A stretch of 57,650 nucleotides of DNA from Pseudomonadota bacterium (GTDB lineage Bacteria > Pseudomonadota > Gammaproteobacteria > Burkholderiales > Burkholderiaceae_C). Positions 32,250 through 41,485 of this stretch are shown here, in pieces. The stretch spans positions 1 to 57,650 of the forward strand of contig JAJZDV010000002.1 of the NCBI GenBank assembly GCA_021846025.1, in the 5' to 3' direction. The position numbers and the translations under genes are program-made. The notes under the pieces are model-generated. The model had not been told where the DNA came from, did not search any database, and saw nothing but the letters and a program-made list of their open reading frames with translations. The stretch's first letter is position 1. Every line of letters starts with the position of its first letter.

Positions 32250-32280
32250 GCCCGCCAGACCTTGCGTTTGCGGGCTTTTT
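32250..32280 (+). terminator. Terminator-like hairpin plus T5 directly before yqeY
   Basis: GCCCGC-cagaccttgcgttt-GCGGGC-TTTTT. Confidence 0.6.
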
Positions 32281-32283
32281 GCC

Positions 32284-32736
32284 ATGATGAACCTTAAAAC
32301 ACGCATTCAAGACGATATGAAGACCGCCATGCGCGCCAGGGAGTCCGATCGCCTTGGTGCCATTCGCATGCTGCTGGCTGCCATCAAGCAGAAAGAAGTC
32401 GACGAGCGCATGGAACTCGATGATGCGGCCATTGTTGCCATCCTCGACAAGATGATCAAGCAACGCCACGATTCCATCAGCCAGTTCGAGGCAGGAGGTC
32501 GCGAAGACCTGGCCGCGAAGGAGCGACTGGAAATCACCGTCCTGCAGCCCTATTTGCCGCAACGCCTGAGCGGCGACGCACTTGATCTGGAAATCCGTGC
32601 TGTGATGAACGAGGTCGGGGCTCTTGCACCGCAAGACCTTGGCAAGGTGATGGGGCCGCTGAAGAAGCGTTTGGCGGGCCGTGCCGATATGGCAGTCGCT
32701 TCGGCACGTGTCAAAGCCTTGCTGAGCCTAACCTGA
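32284..32736 (+). CDS. yqeY: GatB/YqeY domain-containing protein
   Basis: MNLKTRIQDDMKTAMRARESDRLGAIRMLLAAIKQKEVDER; follows rpsU. Confidence 0.93.
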   Translation: MMNLKTRIQDDMKTAMRARESDRLGAIRMLLAAIKQKEVDERMELDDAAIVAILDKMIKQRHDSISQFEAGGREDLAAKERLEITVLQPYLPQRLSGDALDLEIRAVMNEVGALAPQDLGKVMGPLKKRLAGRADMAVASARVKALLSLT

Positions 32737-32890
32737 GTTTGCACCAAGAATCGGTCGCACTTGCCACGAATCTGCCGCACCTGGACGAGTTTGGTACGCG
32801 ACAGCGCTGCGTCGATTGATGTGTGCTGGGCAACGCCAAGTTGACTTGATTTTCCTCGCAAGGGACAGCCTGAACGATGGCTGTGAAGGA

Positions 32891-33679
32891 TCAGACCCGT
32901 TCGATCCGGGCGTAAGCCGAGTGGTTGTGGATGGATTCGAAATTCTCGGCCTCCACCACATAGCCGCCGATGCGCGCATCGCCTTGCACGCGAGCAGCCA
33001 CATCGCGCACCAAGTCTTCGACGAATTTCGGGTTGTCGTAGGCATGCTCGGTGACGAATTTCTCGTCCGGCCGCTTCAGCAGACCCCAGATTTCGCAAGA
33101 GGCTTCCTCTTCAGCCATGCGGATGAGTTGTTCAAAGGCGACTGGCGCCTTGAGTCGCGCCGAGATGGTGATGTGCGAGCGCTGGTTGTGTGCGCCGTAC
33201 TCGGAAATTTCCTTGGAACATGGACAGAGTGCCTTGACCGGCACCTGCACACGTGCGGTCACTTGGGCGCGATCCCCTTGCACCTGCACGATCCACGCAG
33301 CCTCGTAGTCCATCAGGCTCTGCACGCCGCTGATGGGGGCTGTCTTGCGCACGAACAGGGGAAAACGCAATTCGAGCCGTCCCGCATCGGCTTGCAGACG
33401 CCGCCGCATGGTCTGGGTGAGTGCGATGACCCCGGCATAGTCCAGAGGGGCGTCGATGGCTTCGAGGATTTCAACGAAGCGCGACATATGCGTACCCTTT
33501 TTCTCGGCAGGCAGCGCGACATCGGCATCCACCATGGCCACGGTGGGCTGGTTGCTGCCATCGGCCATGCAGACATTCAAGGGATAGCGCAGACTCTTGA
33601 TGCCGACGCGCTGGATCGGAATGTGGCGGGTATCGGTCGTGCTTTGGATGTCTGGTATGGCTTCAAAGGGTTTGTTCAT
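32891..33679 (-). CDS. folE2: GTP cyclohydrolase FolE2 (type IB)
   Basis: GTP_cyclohydro 4/FolE2 family ([27 protein letters not shown]-like N-terminus; [19 protein letters not shown]). Confidence 0.94.
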   Translation of the reverse strand: MNKPFEAIPDIQSTTDTRHIPIQRVGIKSLRYPLNVCMADGSNQPTVAMVDADVALPAEKKGTHMSRFVEILEAIDAPLDYAGVIALTQTMRRRLQADAGRLELRFPLFVRKTAPISGVQSLMDYEAAWIVQVQGDRAQVTARVQVPVKALCPCSKEISEYGAHNQRSHITISARLKAPVAFEQLIRMAEEEASCEIWGLLKRPDEKFVTEHAYDNPKFVEDLVRDVAARVQGDARIGGYVVEAENFESIHNHSAYARIERV

Positions 33680-33853
33680 GGTCGGGCTGGTCTTTTTGGG
33701 TCAGGCCTGGACGTGCGATTTGTTGACGTATTTATTCAAGATTATCGTGACTTGTGCATTCCCCGTGCCTGATCGGGAATCCCGGTTGAGCCTGGCTGCC
33801 GTACCGCATCCGATGCTGATGGACTTGCAAACTCGGGCTGCGATGCCACGGCG

Positions 33854-35767
33854 TCAATCGTTGGCGGCGCGTCTCCGTGGTTCCGGTTCCTCGCCTCCTG
33901 CCTGTGGAAAGCGCGCGCGGATGCTGCGCAAGAGGCCGGTTGCCTCCAGGCCGCAGGCGGCCATGATCTGTGCGGGGTCGCCATGCTCCAGCCACGCATC
34001 CGGCAAGCCGAGATTCAATACGGGGATCTGCAGCCCCAAGGCATGCAAGGCCTCAAGGCATGCAGCTCCAGCGCCTCCCTGCACCACGCCCTCTTCGACC
34101 GTCACCAGGGCATCGTGACTCAATGCCATGCAACGCAGCATGTCGACATCCAGCGGCTTGATGAAGCGCATATTGATGACGCTTGCATCCAGCGCCTCGG
34201 CCGCCTGCAGGGCCGCGTACAACACCGGGCCGAAAGTCAGAATGGCGATGCGGTGGTCCGCTCTTGCGTGCGACTCGCGCCGCTGCTGGGCGCGCCCGAG
34301 AGGCAAGGCATCGAGGGTGGAGCGGTCGACGTGCGCCCCGATTCCGGACCCGCGCGGGTAGCGCACGGCCGCGGGTCCATCCAGGTTGAAGCCGGTGGAC
34401 AACATTTGCCGGCACTCCAGCTCATCGGCAGGCGCCATCACGGAGAATCCAGGCAGGCAGCGAAGGGCCGGAATATCGAAAGCGCCGGTATGCGTCGCGC
34501 CATCGGCGCCGACCACGCCGGCACGGTCGATGGCAAACAACACGGGCAGATGCTGAATCGCCACGTCGTGAATGACCTGATCGTAAGCGCGCTGCAGGAA
34601 GGTGGAATAAATGGCGACCACGGGCTTCATGCCCTCGCATGCCAGACCGGCGGCGAAGGTCACGGCATGCTGCTCGGCGATGCCAACGTCGTGATAGCGC
34701 TCGGGGAAAAGCTTGGTGAATTCCACCAAGCCCGAGCCCTCACACATGGCCGGGGTGATGGCCACGAGGCGTTCGTCGCGCCTTGCTGTGTCACACAGCC
34801 ACTGGCCGAAGACTTGCGCGTAGGTTGGCTTGGGAGCGACCGCTGGAGGCTTGATACCCTCGGCGGGGTTGAAGCGACCCGGACCGTGGTAGGTGATGGG
34901 ATCGGCCTCGGCCAGCTTGTAGCCATAGCCCTTCTTCGTGACAACGTGCAGCAGCCTTGGTCCGGTGCGTTCGCGCAGATTTTCCAGCGTCGGAATCAGG
35001 GCGTGCAGGTCATGGCCATCGATGGGACCGACATAGTCGAAGCCGAATTCCTCGAACAGGGTGCCGGGCGCGACCAGGCCCTTGGCATGCTCTTCCAGGC
35101 GCCGGGCCAGTTCAAACAGGGGCGGCGGCGCAACCTTCAAAACTTGCTTGGCGGCGCCACGCGCATGGGCGTAGAAGCGGCCGGACAGCAAGCGCGCCAG
35201 GTAACGGTTGAGCGCACCGACGGGGGCGGATATCGACATGTCGTTGTCGTTGAGCACGACCAAGAGATCGGCCTCGGGATGCACGCCTGCATTGTTCAGC
35301 GCCTCGAAAGCCATGCCGCCCGTCATGGCGCCGTCTCCGATCACGGCCACGACCTTGCGGCGTTCGCCTTTGTGCTGTGCGGCCAGTGCCATGCCCAGAG
35401 CGGCCGAAATGGACGTGGATGAATGTGCCGTACCGAAACTGTCATACGGTGACTCTTCGCGTCGCGGGAAGCCTGACAAGCCGTTGAGTTGGCGCAATGT
35501 GTCCATCTGCTGGCGCCGCCCGGTGAGAATCTTGTGGGCGTAGGTCTGGTGGCCCACGTCCCACACCAGACGGTCGTGCGGGGTGTCGAAAACGTAGTGC
35601 AAGGCCACGGTGAGTTCGACCGTGCCAAGGTTGGACGAAAGATGCCCGCCGGTGCGCGAGACCGTGTCCAGGATGAATTGGCGCAGTTGCTGGACCAATT
35701 GCTGCAATTGTTCGGGTTGAAGCCGCCGCAGGTCGTGCGGATCTTCAATGCGTTCGAGCAAATCCAT
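33854..35767 (-). CDS. dxs: 1-deoxy-D-xylulose-5-phosphate synthase
   Basis: [16 protein letters not shown]...; [35 protein letters not shown]. Confidence 0.96.
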   Translation of the reverse strand: MDLLERIEDPHDLRRLQPEQLQQLVQQLRQFILDTVSRTGGHLSSNLGTVELTVALHYVFDTPHDRLVWDVGHQTYAHKILTGRRQQMDTLRQLNGLSGFPRREESPYDSFGTAHSSTSISAALGMALAAQHKGERRKVVAVIGDGAMTGGMAFEALNNAGVHPEADLLVVLNDNDMSISAPVGALNRYLARLLSGRFYAHARGAAKQVLKVAPPPLFELARRLEEHAKGLVAPGTLFEEFGFDYVGPIDGHDLHALIPTLENLRERTGPRLLHVVTKKGYGYKLAEADPITYHGPGRFNPAEGIKPPAVAPKPTYAQVFGQWLCDTARRDERLVAITPAMCEGSGLVEFTKLFPERYHDVGIAEQHAVTFAAGLACEGMKPVVAIYSTFLQRAYDQVIHDVAIQHLPVLFAIDRAGVVGADGATHTGAFDIPALRCLPGFSVMAPADELECRQMLSTGFNLDGPAAVRYPRGSGIGAHVDRSTLDALPLGRAQQRRESHARADHRIAILTFGPVLYAALQAAEALDASVINMRFIKPLDVDMLRCMALSHDALVTVEEGVVQGGAGAACLEALHALGLQIPVLNLGLPDAWLEHGDPAQIMAACGLEATGLLRSIRARFPQAGGEEPEPRRRAAND

Positions 35768-35769
35768 GC

Positions 35770-36696
35770 TCAATGGCTCCTGATGACGATGCGCCGAGCC
35801 AGTTCGGCCAGTGGCTCGGCACGCAGCCGACGGGAGGGAGGCAAGCTGTCGAGCGCCTGCAGCGCCTGGCCCAGCAGTTCCCGCGCAAGATCCTGGGCCG
35901 CCTGCTGCCCGAGCAAGGTGACGAAGGTGGCCTTGCGCTGCGCAGCATCCTTGCCGGCGGTCTTGCCCAGCGTGGCGGAGTCGGTGCTGGCGTCGAGCAC
36001 ATCGTCCACGACTTGGAAAGCCAAGCCGATGGCATCGGCATAGCGGTCCAGAACGGTCTCCGCACGCCTGCGCTCCTCGGCCTGCCAATGACCAGGCTCG
36101 ACGCAGGCCAAGCCCATCAGCAGGCTGGCCTTGAGCAAGGCTCCGGTCTTGTGACGGTGCATCTCGCTCAGTTCCTCCACATCCAGCACTCGGCCGGTTG
36201 CCGCAAGATCGAGCGCCTGCCCGCCTGCCATGCCACGCACACCCGCGGCCGTGGCAAGCAGGGCGCACAGTCTGGCCTGGATGCTGGTGGAAATCTGCCG
36301 GTTGGAGGTCAACACCTCGAAGGCCCGCGCCTGCAGGGCATCGCCCGCCAGCAGCGCCGTGGCTTCTCCGAACCGCACATGCGTCGTGGGTTGCCCGCGG
36401 CGCAACGTATCGTTATCCATGCAGGGCAGATCATCATGGACCAGGGAATAGGCATGCACCAGTTCCACGGCGCAAGCGGCTGCGTCCATGGCTTGGGGAT
36501 CGGCATCGAAGCATTCGCCAGCAGCCCAGACCAGCAAGGGTCTGATCCGCTTACCCCCCAAGGCAGCGGCATAGTGCATCGCCTCCGCCAGAGGAGGGCT
36601 GGTGGCAGCTTGCCATGGAAGCTGGGCGTCGATCAGCGTCTGGATCCGTCGCAGACGCAAGTCGGCCCAGGCCTGAAACGAACGGCTGGAAGTCAT
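35770..36696 (-). CDS. ispA: Farnesyl diphosphate synthase (polyprenyl synthetase)
   Basis: GGKRIRPLL; first Asp-rich DDLPCMDND; second DDVLD; start [18 protein letters not shown]. Confidence 0.94.
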   Translation of the reverse strand: MTSSRSFQAWADLRLRRIQTLIDAQLPWQAATSPPLAEAMHYAAALGGKRIRPLLVWAAGECFDADPQAMDAAACAVELVHAYSLVHDDLPCMDNDTLRRGQPTTHVRFGEATALLAGDALQARAFEVLTSNRQISTSIQARLCALLATAAGVRGMAGGQALDLAATGRVLDVEELSEMHRHKTGALLKASLLMGLACVEPGHWQAEERRRAETVLDRYADAIGLAFQVVDDVLDASTDSATLGKTAGKDAAQRKATFVTLLGQQAAQDLARELLGQALQALDSLPPSRRLRAEPLAELARRIVIRSH

Positions 36697-36787
36697 GATC
36701 TGCAGCGGCAAGGCCGGACAAGTGGCCGCTTCCTGCCCTGGCATGGACAGGTCTGCAGCCTGCAGGGTGGATGACCTGGACATGCCG

Positions 36788-37048
36788 TCAGTTTCCGGGC
36801 GAGCGGTCGCCTGCATAGGGCTTGAGTTCGGCGCCGTCCAGGATCTGGATCTGCTGCTCGACCGATTCCAGCTTCTCGCGGCAGTAACGCAGCAGGGTCG
36901 ATCCACGCTGATAAGACTTGAGCATGTCGTCCAGGCTCATCTGTCCGGATTCAAGCTGCAGGACAAGCCGCTCCAGTTCCACGACAGCCTGCTCATAGCT
37001 TTCAGGAGGACCATCGGCTTGGATGGGTTTGCGCGTGCTGGCATTCAT
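36788..37048 (-). CDS. xseB: Exodeoxyribonuclease VII small subunit
   Basis: [51 protein letters not shown]. Confidence 0.95.
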   Translation of the reverse strand: MNASTRKPIQADGPPESYEQAVVELERLVLQLESGQMSLDDMLKSYQRGSTLLRYCREKLESVEQQIQILDGAELKPYAGDRSPGN

Positions 37049-37253
37049 GCGAGTGGTTGCGTCACCGCTGGCCTGGCTCTCCGGGCCTGGCGGCTCGGCT
37101 CAAGGCGGCGGATCGTGATGAGGTTTCGAGATGAATATTTTATGGGCAGCGGCGAAACACAGGGCCCGCAGGCTCCTCAACCCCCTCGGCGGGTCCGGTC
37201 TAGAATCGCCCGGCCGTTTATGGATTGATTTTTCAGGAGATGACAAGCCCATC

Positions 37254-38387
37254 ATGTCGGATTTGAGTGTGCATCTGGCCCCGAGCAAAACCCAACTGCC
37301 GGTCACGGCATATTTTGACGTCGAGCTGTATGCGAAGGAGAAACAACTCATCTTCGATGCCGGGCCCCGCTATCTCGGACATGAACTGGCCGTGCCCGAC
37401 GCTGGAGACTATTTCGCGCTGCCCCAGGAAGGTGAAGGCCGCGTCTTGCTGCGCAGCGCCCAGGGCGCTGTGGACTTGCTCTCCAACGTCTGCCGCCATC
37501 GCCAGGCCGTGATGCTCAAGGGCCGTGGCCATACGGGGCGCAACATCGTGTGTCCGCTGCACCGCTGGACCTACGAGCTTGACGGCGAGTTGATCGGCGC
37601 GCCGCACTTCGCACAGGATCCGTGTCTGCATCTGCAGCGCTACGCCCGCCCGCAGCGATGGAACGGCCTGCTGTTCGAGCGCAACGGCTTCGACGTCTCC
37701 AGCGCACTCCGGGGGCTGGACAAACCACAGGCTTTTGATTTCAGCGGCCATGTGCTCGACCACATCGAACACCATGTCTGCGACTACAACTGGAAGACCT
37801 TCATCGAGGTCTATCTGGAGGACTACCACGTCGGCCCCTTTCACCCCGGTCTCGGTCAGTTCGTGACTTGCGACGACCTGGCCTGGCAGTTCGGCACCGA
37901 GTTCAGCGTGCAGACGGTCGGCATCAACAATGCGCTGCGCAAGGCCGGCAGCGCGGCCTATGCCAAGTGGCACGAGGCGGTGCTGAATTTCCGCGGCGGC
38001 GTGCCGCCCGAGCATGGCGCCATCTGGCTCACGCTCTACCCCAACATCATGGTGGAGTGGTACCCCCATGTGCTGGTGGTGTCGGCGCTGCATCCACTGG
38101 GGCCGCAGAAAACCATGAATGTGGTGGAGTTCTACTACCCCGAGGAAATTGCGGCGTTCGAACGCGACTTCATCGAGGCCGAACGCGCCGCTTACATGGA
38201 AACCTGTGTCGAGGACGACGAGATCGCTCTGCGCATGGACGCCGGGCGTCGCGCGCTGATGCAGCGCGGCGACGACCAGGCCGGGCCGTACCAGTCACCG
38301 CTGGAAGACGGCATGCGGCATTTCCACGAGTGGTACCGGAGCAAGCTGGGTCTGCCCTGGAGCCTGAACAAGCCCGAGGATGCCTGA
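37254..38387 (+). CDS. Rieske-type aromatic ring-hydroxylating oxygenase, alpha subunit family
   Basis: Rieske motif CRHRQ...CPLHRW; C-terminal SRPBCC domain. Confidence 0.9.
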   Translation: MSDLSVHLAPSKTQLPVTAYFDVELYAKEKQLIFDAGPRYLGHELAVPDAGDYFALPQEGEGRVLLRSAQGAVDLLSNVCRHRQAVMLKGRGHTGRNIVCPLHRWTYELDGELIGAPHFAQDPCLHLQRYARPQRWNGLLFERNGFDVSSALRGLDKPQAFDFSGHVLDHIEHHVCDYNWKTFIEVYLEDYHVGPFHPGLGQFVTCDDLAWQFGTEFSVQTVGINNALRKAGSAAYAKWHEAVLNFRGGVPPEHGAIWLTLYPNIMVEWYPHVLVVSALHPLGPQKTMNVVEFYYPEEIAAFERDFIEAERAAYMETCVEDDEIALRMDAGRRALMQRGDDQAGPYQSPLEDGMRHFHEWYRSKLGLPWSLNKPEDA

Positions 38388-38443
38388 TGCTTCAGGCAGC
38401 CTCGGGGGGCATAATCCGAATTCCGAGGCAGCCCGAGCGCAGC

Positions 38444-39331
38444 ATGAGCACATCTCGCGAGACGCATCAACAGACCGCCTCAGCCTACACAACGCTGATT
38501 TCGGTCGCGCAACTGCAGCAAGCTCCAGCCGACGTGTTCGTGGTCGATTGCAGCCACGAACTGTCCGATGCAGGCGCCGGTGGACGCGACTACGCCAGCG
38601 GCCATATCCCCGGCGCCATCCATCTCCATCTCGACCGCGATCTGGCCTCGCTGCCCAACGGCAGCAACGGCCGTCACCCCTTGCCCGACCGCACCGCACT
38701 GGCCGATCTTCTGGCCCGATGGGGCCTGCGGCGCGACCAGCAAGTGGTCGCTTACGACCGCGCCCAAGGCCCCTATGCGGCGCGGCTGTGGTGGCTGTTG
38801 CGCTGGCTGGGTCACAACGCGGTGGCGGTGCTGGATGGTGGCTGGCAGTCCTGGGTGGCGGCAGGAGGAGCGGTGCAGACCCCTGGCCCCGCGCCGGTGC
38901 AGCGCGGCGATTTCGCCCCCGGCCCGAGCCTGGCACGGTTTGTGAACCTCGACGACATCGTCGCCAATCTGCAGCATCAGCAACGCCTGCTGGTGGATGC
39001 CCGTTCGCTGCAGCGCTACGGCGGCGATGGCGAGACTCTGGACCCCAGGGCCGGTCACATCCCCGGCGCCGTTTGCCGTTTTTTCCGCGACAACCTGACC
39101 GACGATGGCCACTTCAAGCCAGCGCTGGAGTTGCGCACCGAATGGCTGGTGCTGCTGGGCAAACGCAAACCGCATGAGATCGTGAACCAGTGCGGTTCGG
39201 GCGTCTCCGCCTGCCACAACATCCTGGCGCTGGAGCATGCCGGGCTGGGTGGCTCGGCCTTGTATCCGGGATCGTGGAGCGAATGGTGCGCGGACCCGGA
39301 CCGTCCGATGGTCCGCGGCACCGAACCGTAG
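38444..39331 (+). CDS. Sulfurtransferase (tandem rhodanese, SseA-like)
   Basis: Two rhodanese domains; active-site loop CGSGVSA; GHIPGAIHLHLD and GHIPGAVCRFF. Confidence 0.92.
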   Translation: MSTSRETHQQTASAYTTLISVAQLQQAPADVFVVDCSHELSDAGAGGRDYASGHIPGAIHLHLDRDLASLPNGSNGRHPLPDRTALADLLARWGLRRDQQVVAYDRAQGPYAARLWWLLRWLGHNAVAVLDGGWQSWVAAGGAVQTPGPAPVQRGDFAPGPSLARFVNLDDIVANLQHQQRLLVDARSLQRYGGDGETLDPRAGHIPGAVCRFFRDNLTDDGHFKPALELRTEWLVLLGKRKPHEIVNQCGSGVSACHNILALEHAGLGGSALYPGSWSEWCADPDRPMVRGTEP

Positions 39332-39390
39332 GCTTCGTCCGCTGCGTCCCGGGGTTGAATCAGCCAGCCCGAATCCAGCTCTGACAAAGT

Positions 39391-39404
39391 TTGCACCAGA
39401 TCAA
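39391..39404 (+). promoter_or_regulatory. Candidate FNR/ANR-type box upstream of UspA pair
   Basis: TTGCACCAGATCAA versus consensus TTGATNNNNATCAA (8/10 conserved positions), within a GTTTG-N8-CAAAC palindrome. Confidence 0.4.
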
Positions 39405-39473
39405 ACCGCTCGTCAGTTTGACGGCGCAAGATACCGTCGTATTCCGATCTTTCACCCAGGCGAGGAGAACACG

Positions 39474-39908
39474 ATGTACACGACGATTCTGGTTCCCACC
39501 GACGGCTCTGAAACCGGTGCCAAGGCCATCGCTCCAGCGGTGCAACTGGCGAAGCTGTGTGGCGCGTCGATCGTCGGCATGACGGTGACCGACCCCTACC
39601 CGTACTCCGGTCTGGCCGAATCCGTGCCCATCACCGCCGACGCCTACCGCGCCAGTATCGACAAGGCTGCCGAAGCCGCACTCCAGCCCCTGGTCGATGC
39701 CTGCGCGGCGGCCACCCTGGACTGTGAGTGCGTCGTGGCCGAAGATGTCCACCCCTGGAAAGCCATTCTTGATGTGGCCAAGGAAAAGCATTGCGATCTG
39801 GTGGTCATGGCTTCCCATGGCAGACGCGGCATGCAGTCCTTGCTGCTGGGCAGCGAAACACAAAAAATTCTCACGCACTCCCAACTGCATGTTCTTGTGG
39901 TGCGCTGA
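39474..39908 (+). CDS. Universal stress protein (UspA family), copy 1
   Basis: MYTTILVPTDGSETGAKAI; LVVMASHGRRGMQSLLLGSETQKILTHSQLHVLVVR; SD GAGGAGA. Confidence 0.95.
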   Translation: MYTTILVPTDGSETGAKAIAPAVQLAKLCGASIVGMTVTDPYPYSGLAESVPITADAYRASIDKAAEAALQPLVDACAAATLDCECVVAEDVHPWKAILDVAKEKHCDLVVMASHGRRGMQSLLLGSETQKILTHSQLHVLVVR

Positions 39909-39962
39909 GCCGTGCCTTCAGGACCGTTCGCAGCGTCCGACTCGACACCTCAGGGGATCGCC

Positions 39963-40397
39963 ATGTTCAAACACGTTCTCATCACCACCGACGGATCCGA
40001 GCTTTCCGAGCGCGCCATTCCTCTGGCCGTCGAGCAGGCCAAGCTCAACGGGGCGCGCATCACGGCGGTCTCCGTGGTCGACCTCTACCCCTACATCGGC
40101 GCGATTGAAGTGATGCCCACCGGCATCGAAGGCTGGCAGGAGGCCATTCGCGCGCAGGCGGACGCGGCCGTGCAGAAAGTCTCAGATGCCGCCAAGGCCG
40201 CCGGCATCCCCTGCAACACCGCGGTGCAGGAAGACACCCAGGCCTGGCGCGGGCTTCTGGCCGTGGCCGAACGCGAACACTGCGATCTGGTGGTGATGTC
40301 GTCCCACGGCCGCGGCGGACTGACCTCCGCGCTGCTGGGCAGCCAGACCGCGCGCGTGCTGTCGCACAGCAAACTGCCGGTCCTGGTGGTGCGCTGA
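39963..40397 (+). CDS. Universal stress protein (UspA family), copy 2
   Basis: MFKHVLITTDGSELSERAI; LVVMSSHGRGGLTSALLGSQTARVLSHSKLPVLVVR. Confidence 0.95.
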   Translation: MFKHVLITTDGSELSERAIPLAVEQAKLNGARITAVSVVDLYPYIGAIEVMPTGIEGWQEAIRAQADAAVQKVSDAAKAAGIPCNTAVQEDTQAWRGLLAVAEREHCDLVVMSSHGRGGLTSALLGSQTARVLSHSKLPVLVVR

Positions 40398-40420
40398 CCG
40401 GGCCCGTTGCCGAGGACAAT

Positions 40421-41407
40421 TCAGCCTTCTCTCGGCGCCGGATCGAGCAGGCCAGGCAGGCTGGCGCAGGCCCCGTCCTGCGGCGGGAATGGCGCCGCCA
40501 GTGCCACGACTTTGTTGTTGTCCAACCAGGCCAGTGCCCGCTTCCAGCCGTCCTTCGCCGCTGCGGCGTTGTAGCTTGAGCGGTAGTCGGCATGAAAGCC
40601 GTGGCCGGCGTCGGGGTAGACCACGATCTCCGAAGCCTTCGCCGCCGGATCACCCTCGGCCAGAGCCTTGCGCATCTCGGCGATGGACTCCTGCGAAATG
40701 CCAGGATCCTTGCCGCCGTAAAGCCCCAGTACCGGCGCTTTCAGGCTCTTCGCGATGTCGATGGGGTTGCGTGGCGTGAGCGGTCCGGTGCTGCCCACCA
40801 ATCGCCCATACCAGGCCACCCCGGCCTGCACCGGCGCATGCGCGCAGTACAGCCAGACGATGCGCCCTCCCCAGCAAAAACCGGTGATGCCCACGTGCCC
40901 GGCCTGGCCGCCGTTGGCAGCAGCCCAGGCGCGGCAGGCGTCGAGGTCTTGCAGCACCTGGGCATCGGGGACCTTGGCGATGACGTTGCTCATCACCTCC
41001 GCAATCGTGCCGTAGGCCATCGGGTCGCCCTGGCGCACGAACAGGTCGGGTGCCAGGGCCAGATAACCCTGGTGCGCGAAACGCCGCGCCACATCGGCGA
41101 TGTAGTCGTGCACGCCGAAGATCTCCGACACGACCAGCACCACCGGCAGATCGGTCTTGCCTTGGGGCTGGGCGCGATAGACCGGAATCTTTTGCCCGCC
41201 GGACTCGATCATCACATCCCCCACCAGCAGTCCTTCACTGCCGGTGTGGATCGCCGTCTGCGCCATCACGGGTCCGGCGGCGGCGGCGAAACCCACCCCC
41301 AGCGCCGTGCGCACGAAGTCGCGCCGCGACACGCCATCGGCACTGCAGCCACCGGGGCCTGCATTCAGCAGACTGTTTCCATCGGTCAGCAAATCCGTCT
41401 TCCACAT
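40421..41407 (-). CDS. Dienelactone hydrolase family protein with Tat signal
   Basis: SRRDFVRTALGVGFAAAAGPVMAQ Tat signal; nucleophile motif GITGFCWGGR. Confidence 0.92.
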   Translation of the reverse strand: MWKTDLLTDGNSLLNAGPGGCSADGVSRRDFVRTALGVGFAAAAGPVMAQTAIHTGSEGLLVGDVMIESGGQKIPVYRAQPQGKTDLPVVLVVSEIFGVHDYIADVARRFAHQGYLALAPDLFVRQGDPMAYGTIAEVMSNVIAKVPDAQVLQDLDACRAWAAANGGQAGHVGITGFCWGGRIVWLYCAHAPVQAGVAWYGRLVGSTGPLTPRNPIDIAKSLKAPVLGLYGGKDPGISQESIAEMRKALAEGDPAAKASEIVVYPDAGHGFHADYRSSYNAAAAKDGWKRALAWLDNNKVVALAAPFPPQDGACASLPGLLDPAPREG

Positions 41408-41485
41408 GCTCGTCTCCTGGGTTGAAGTCTTCCCAGTGTCGGCACATGTTGCAGGATGTGTCAAGACCAGGGGTCAAGGCGCGGC

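Noticed and set aside
33680-33853. Possible riboswitch or Zur site between dxs and folE2
   Set aside because: Only a weak ATTCCC/GGGAAT inverted repeat is visible; no known motif recognised
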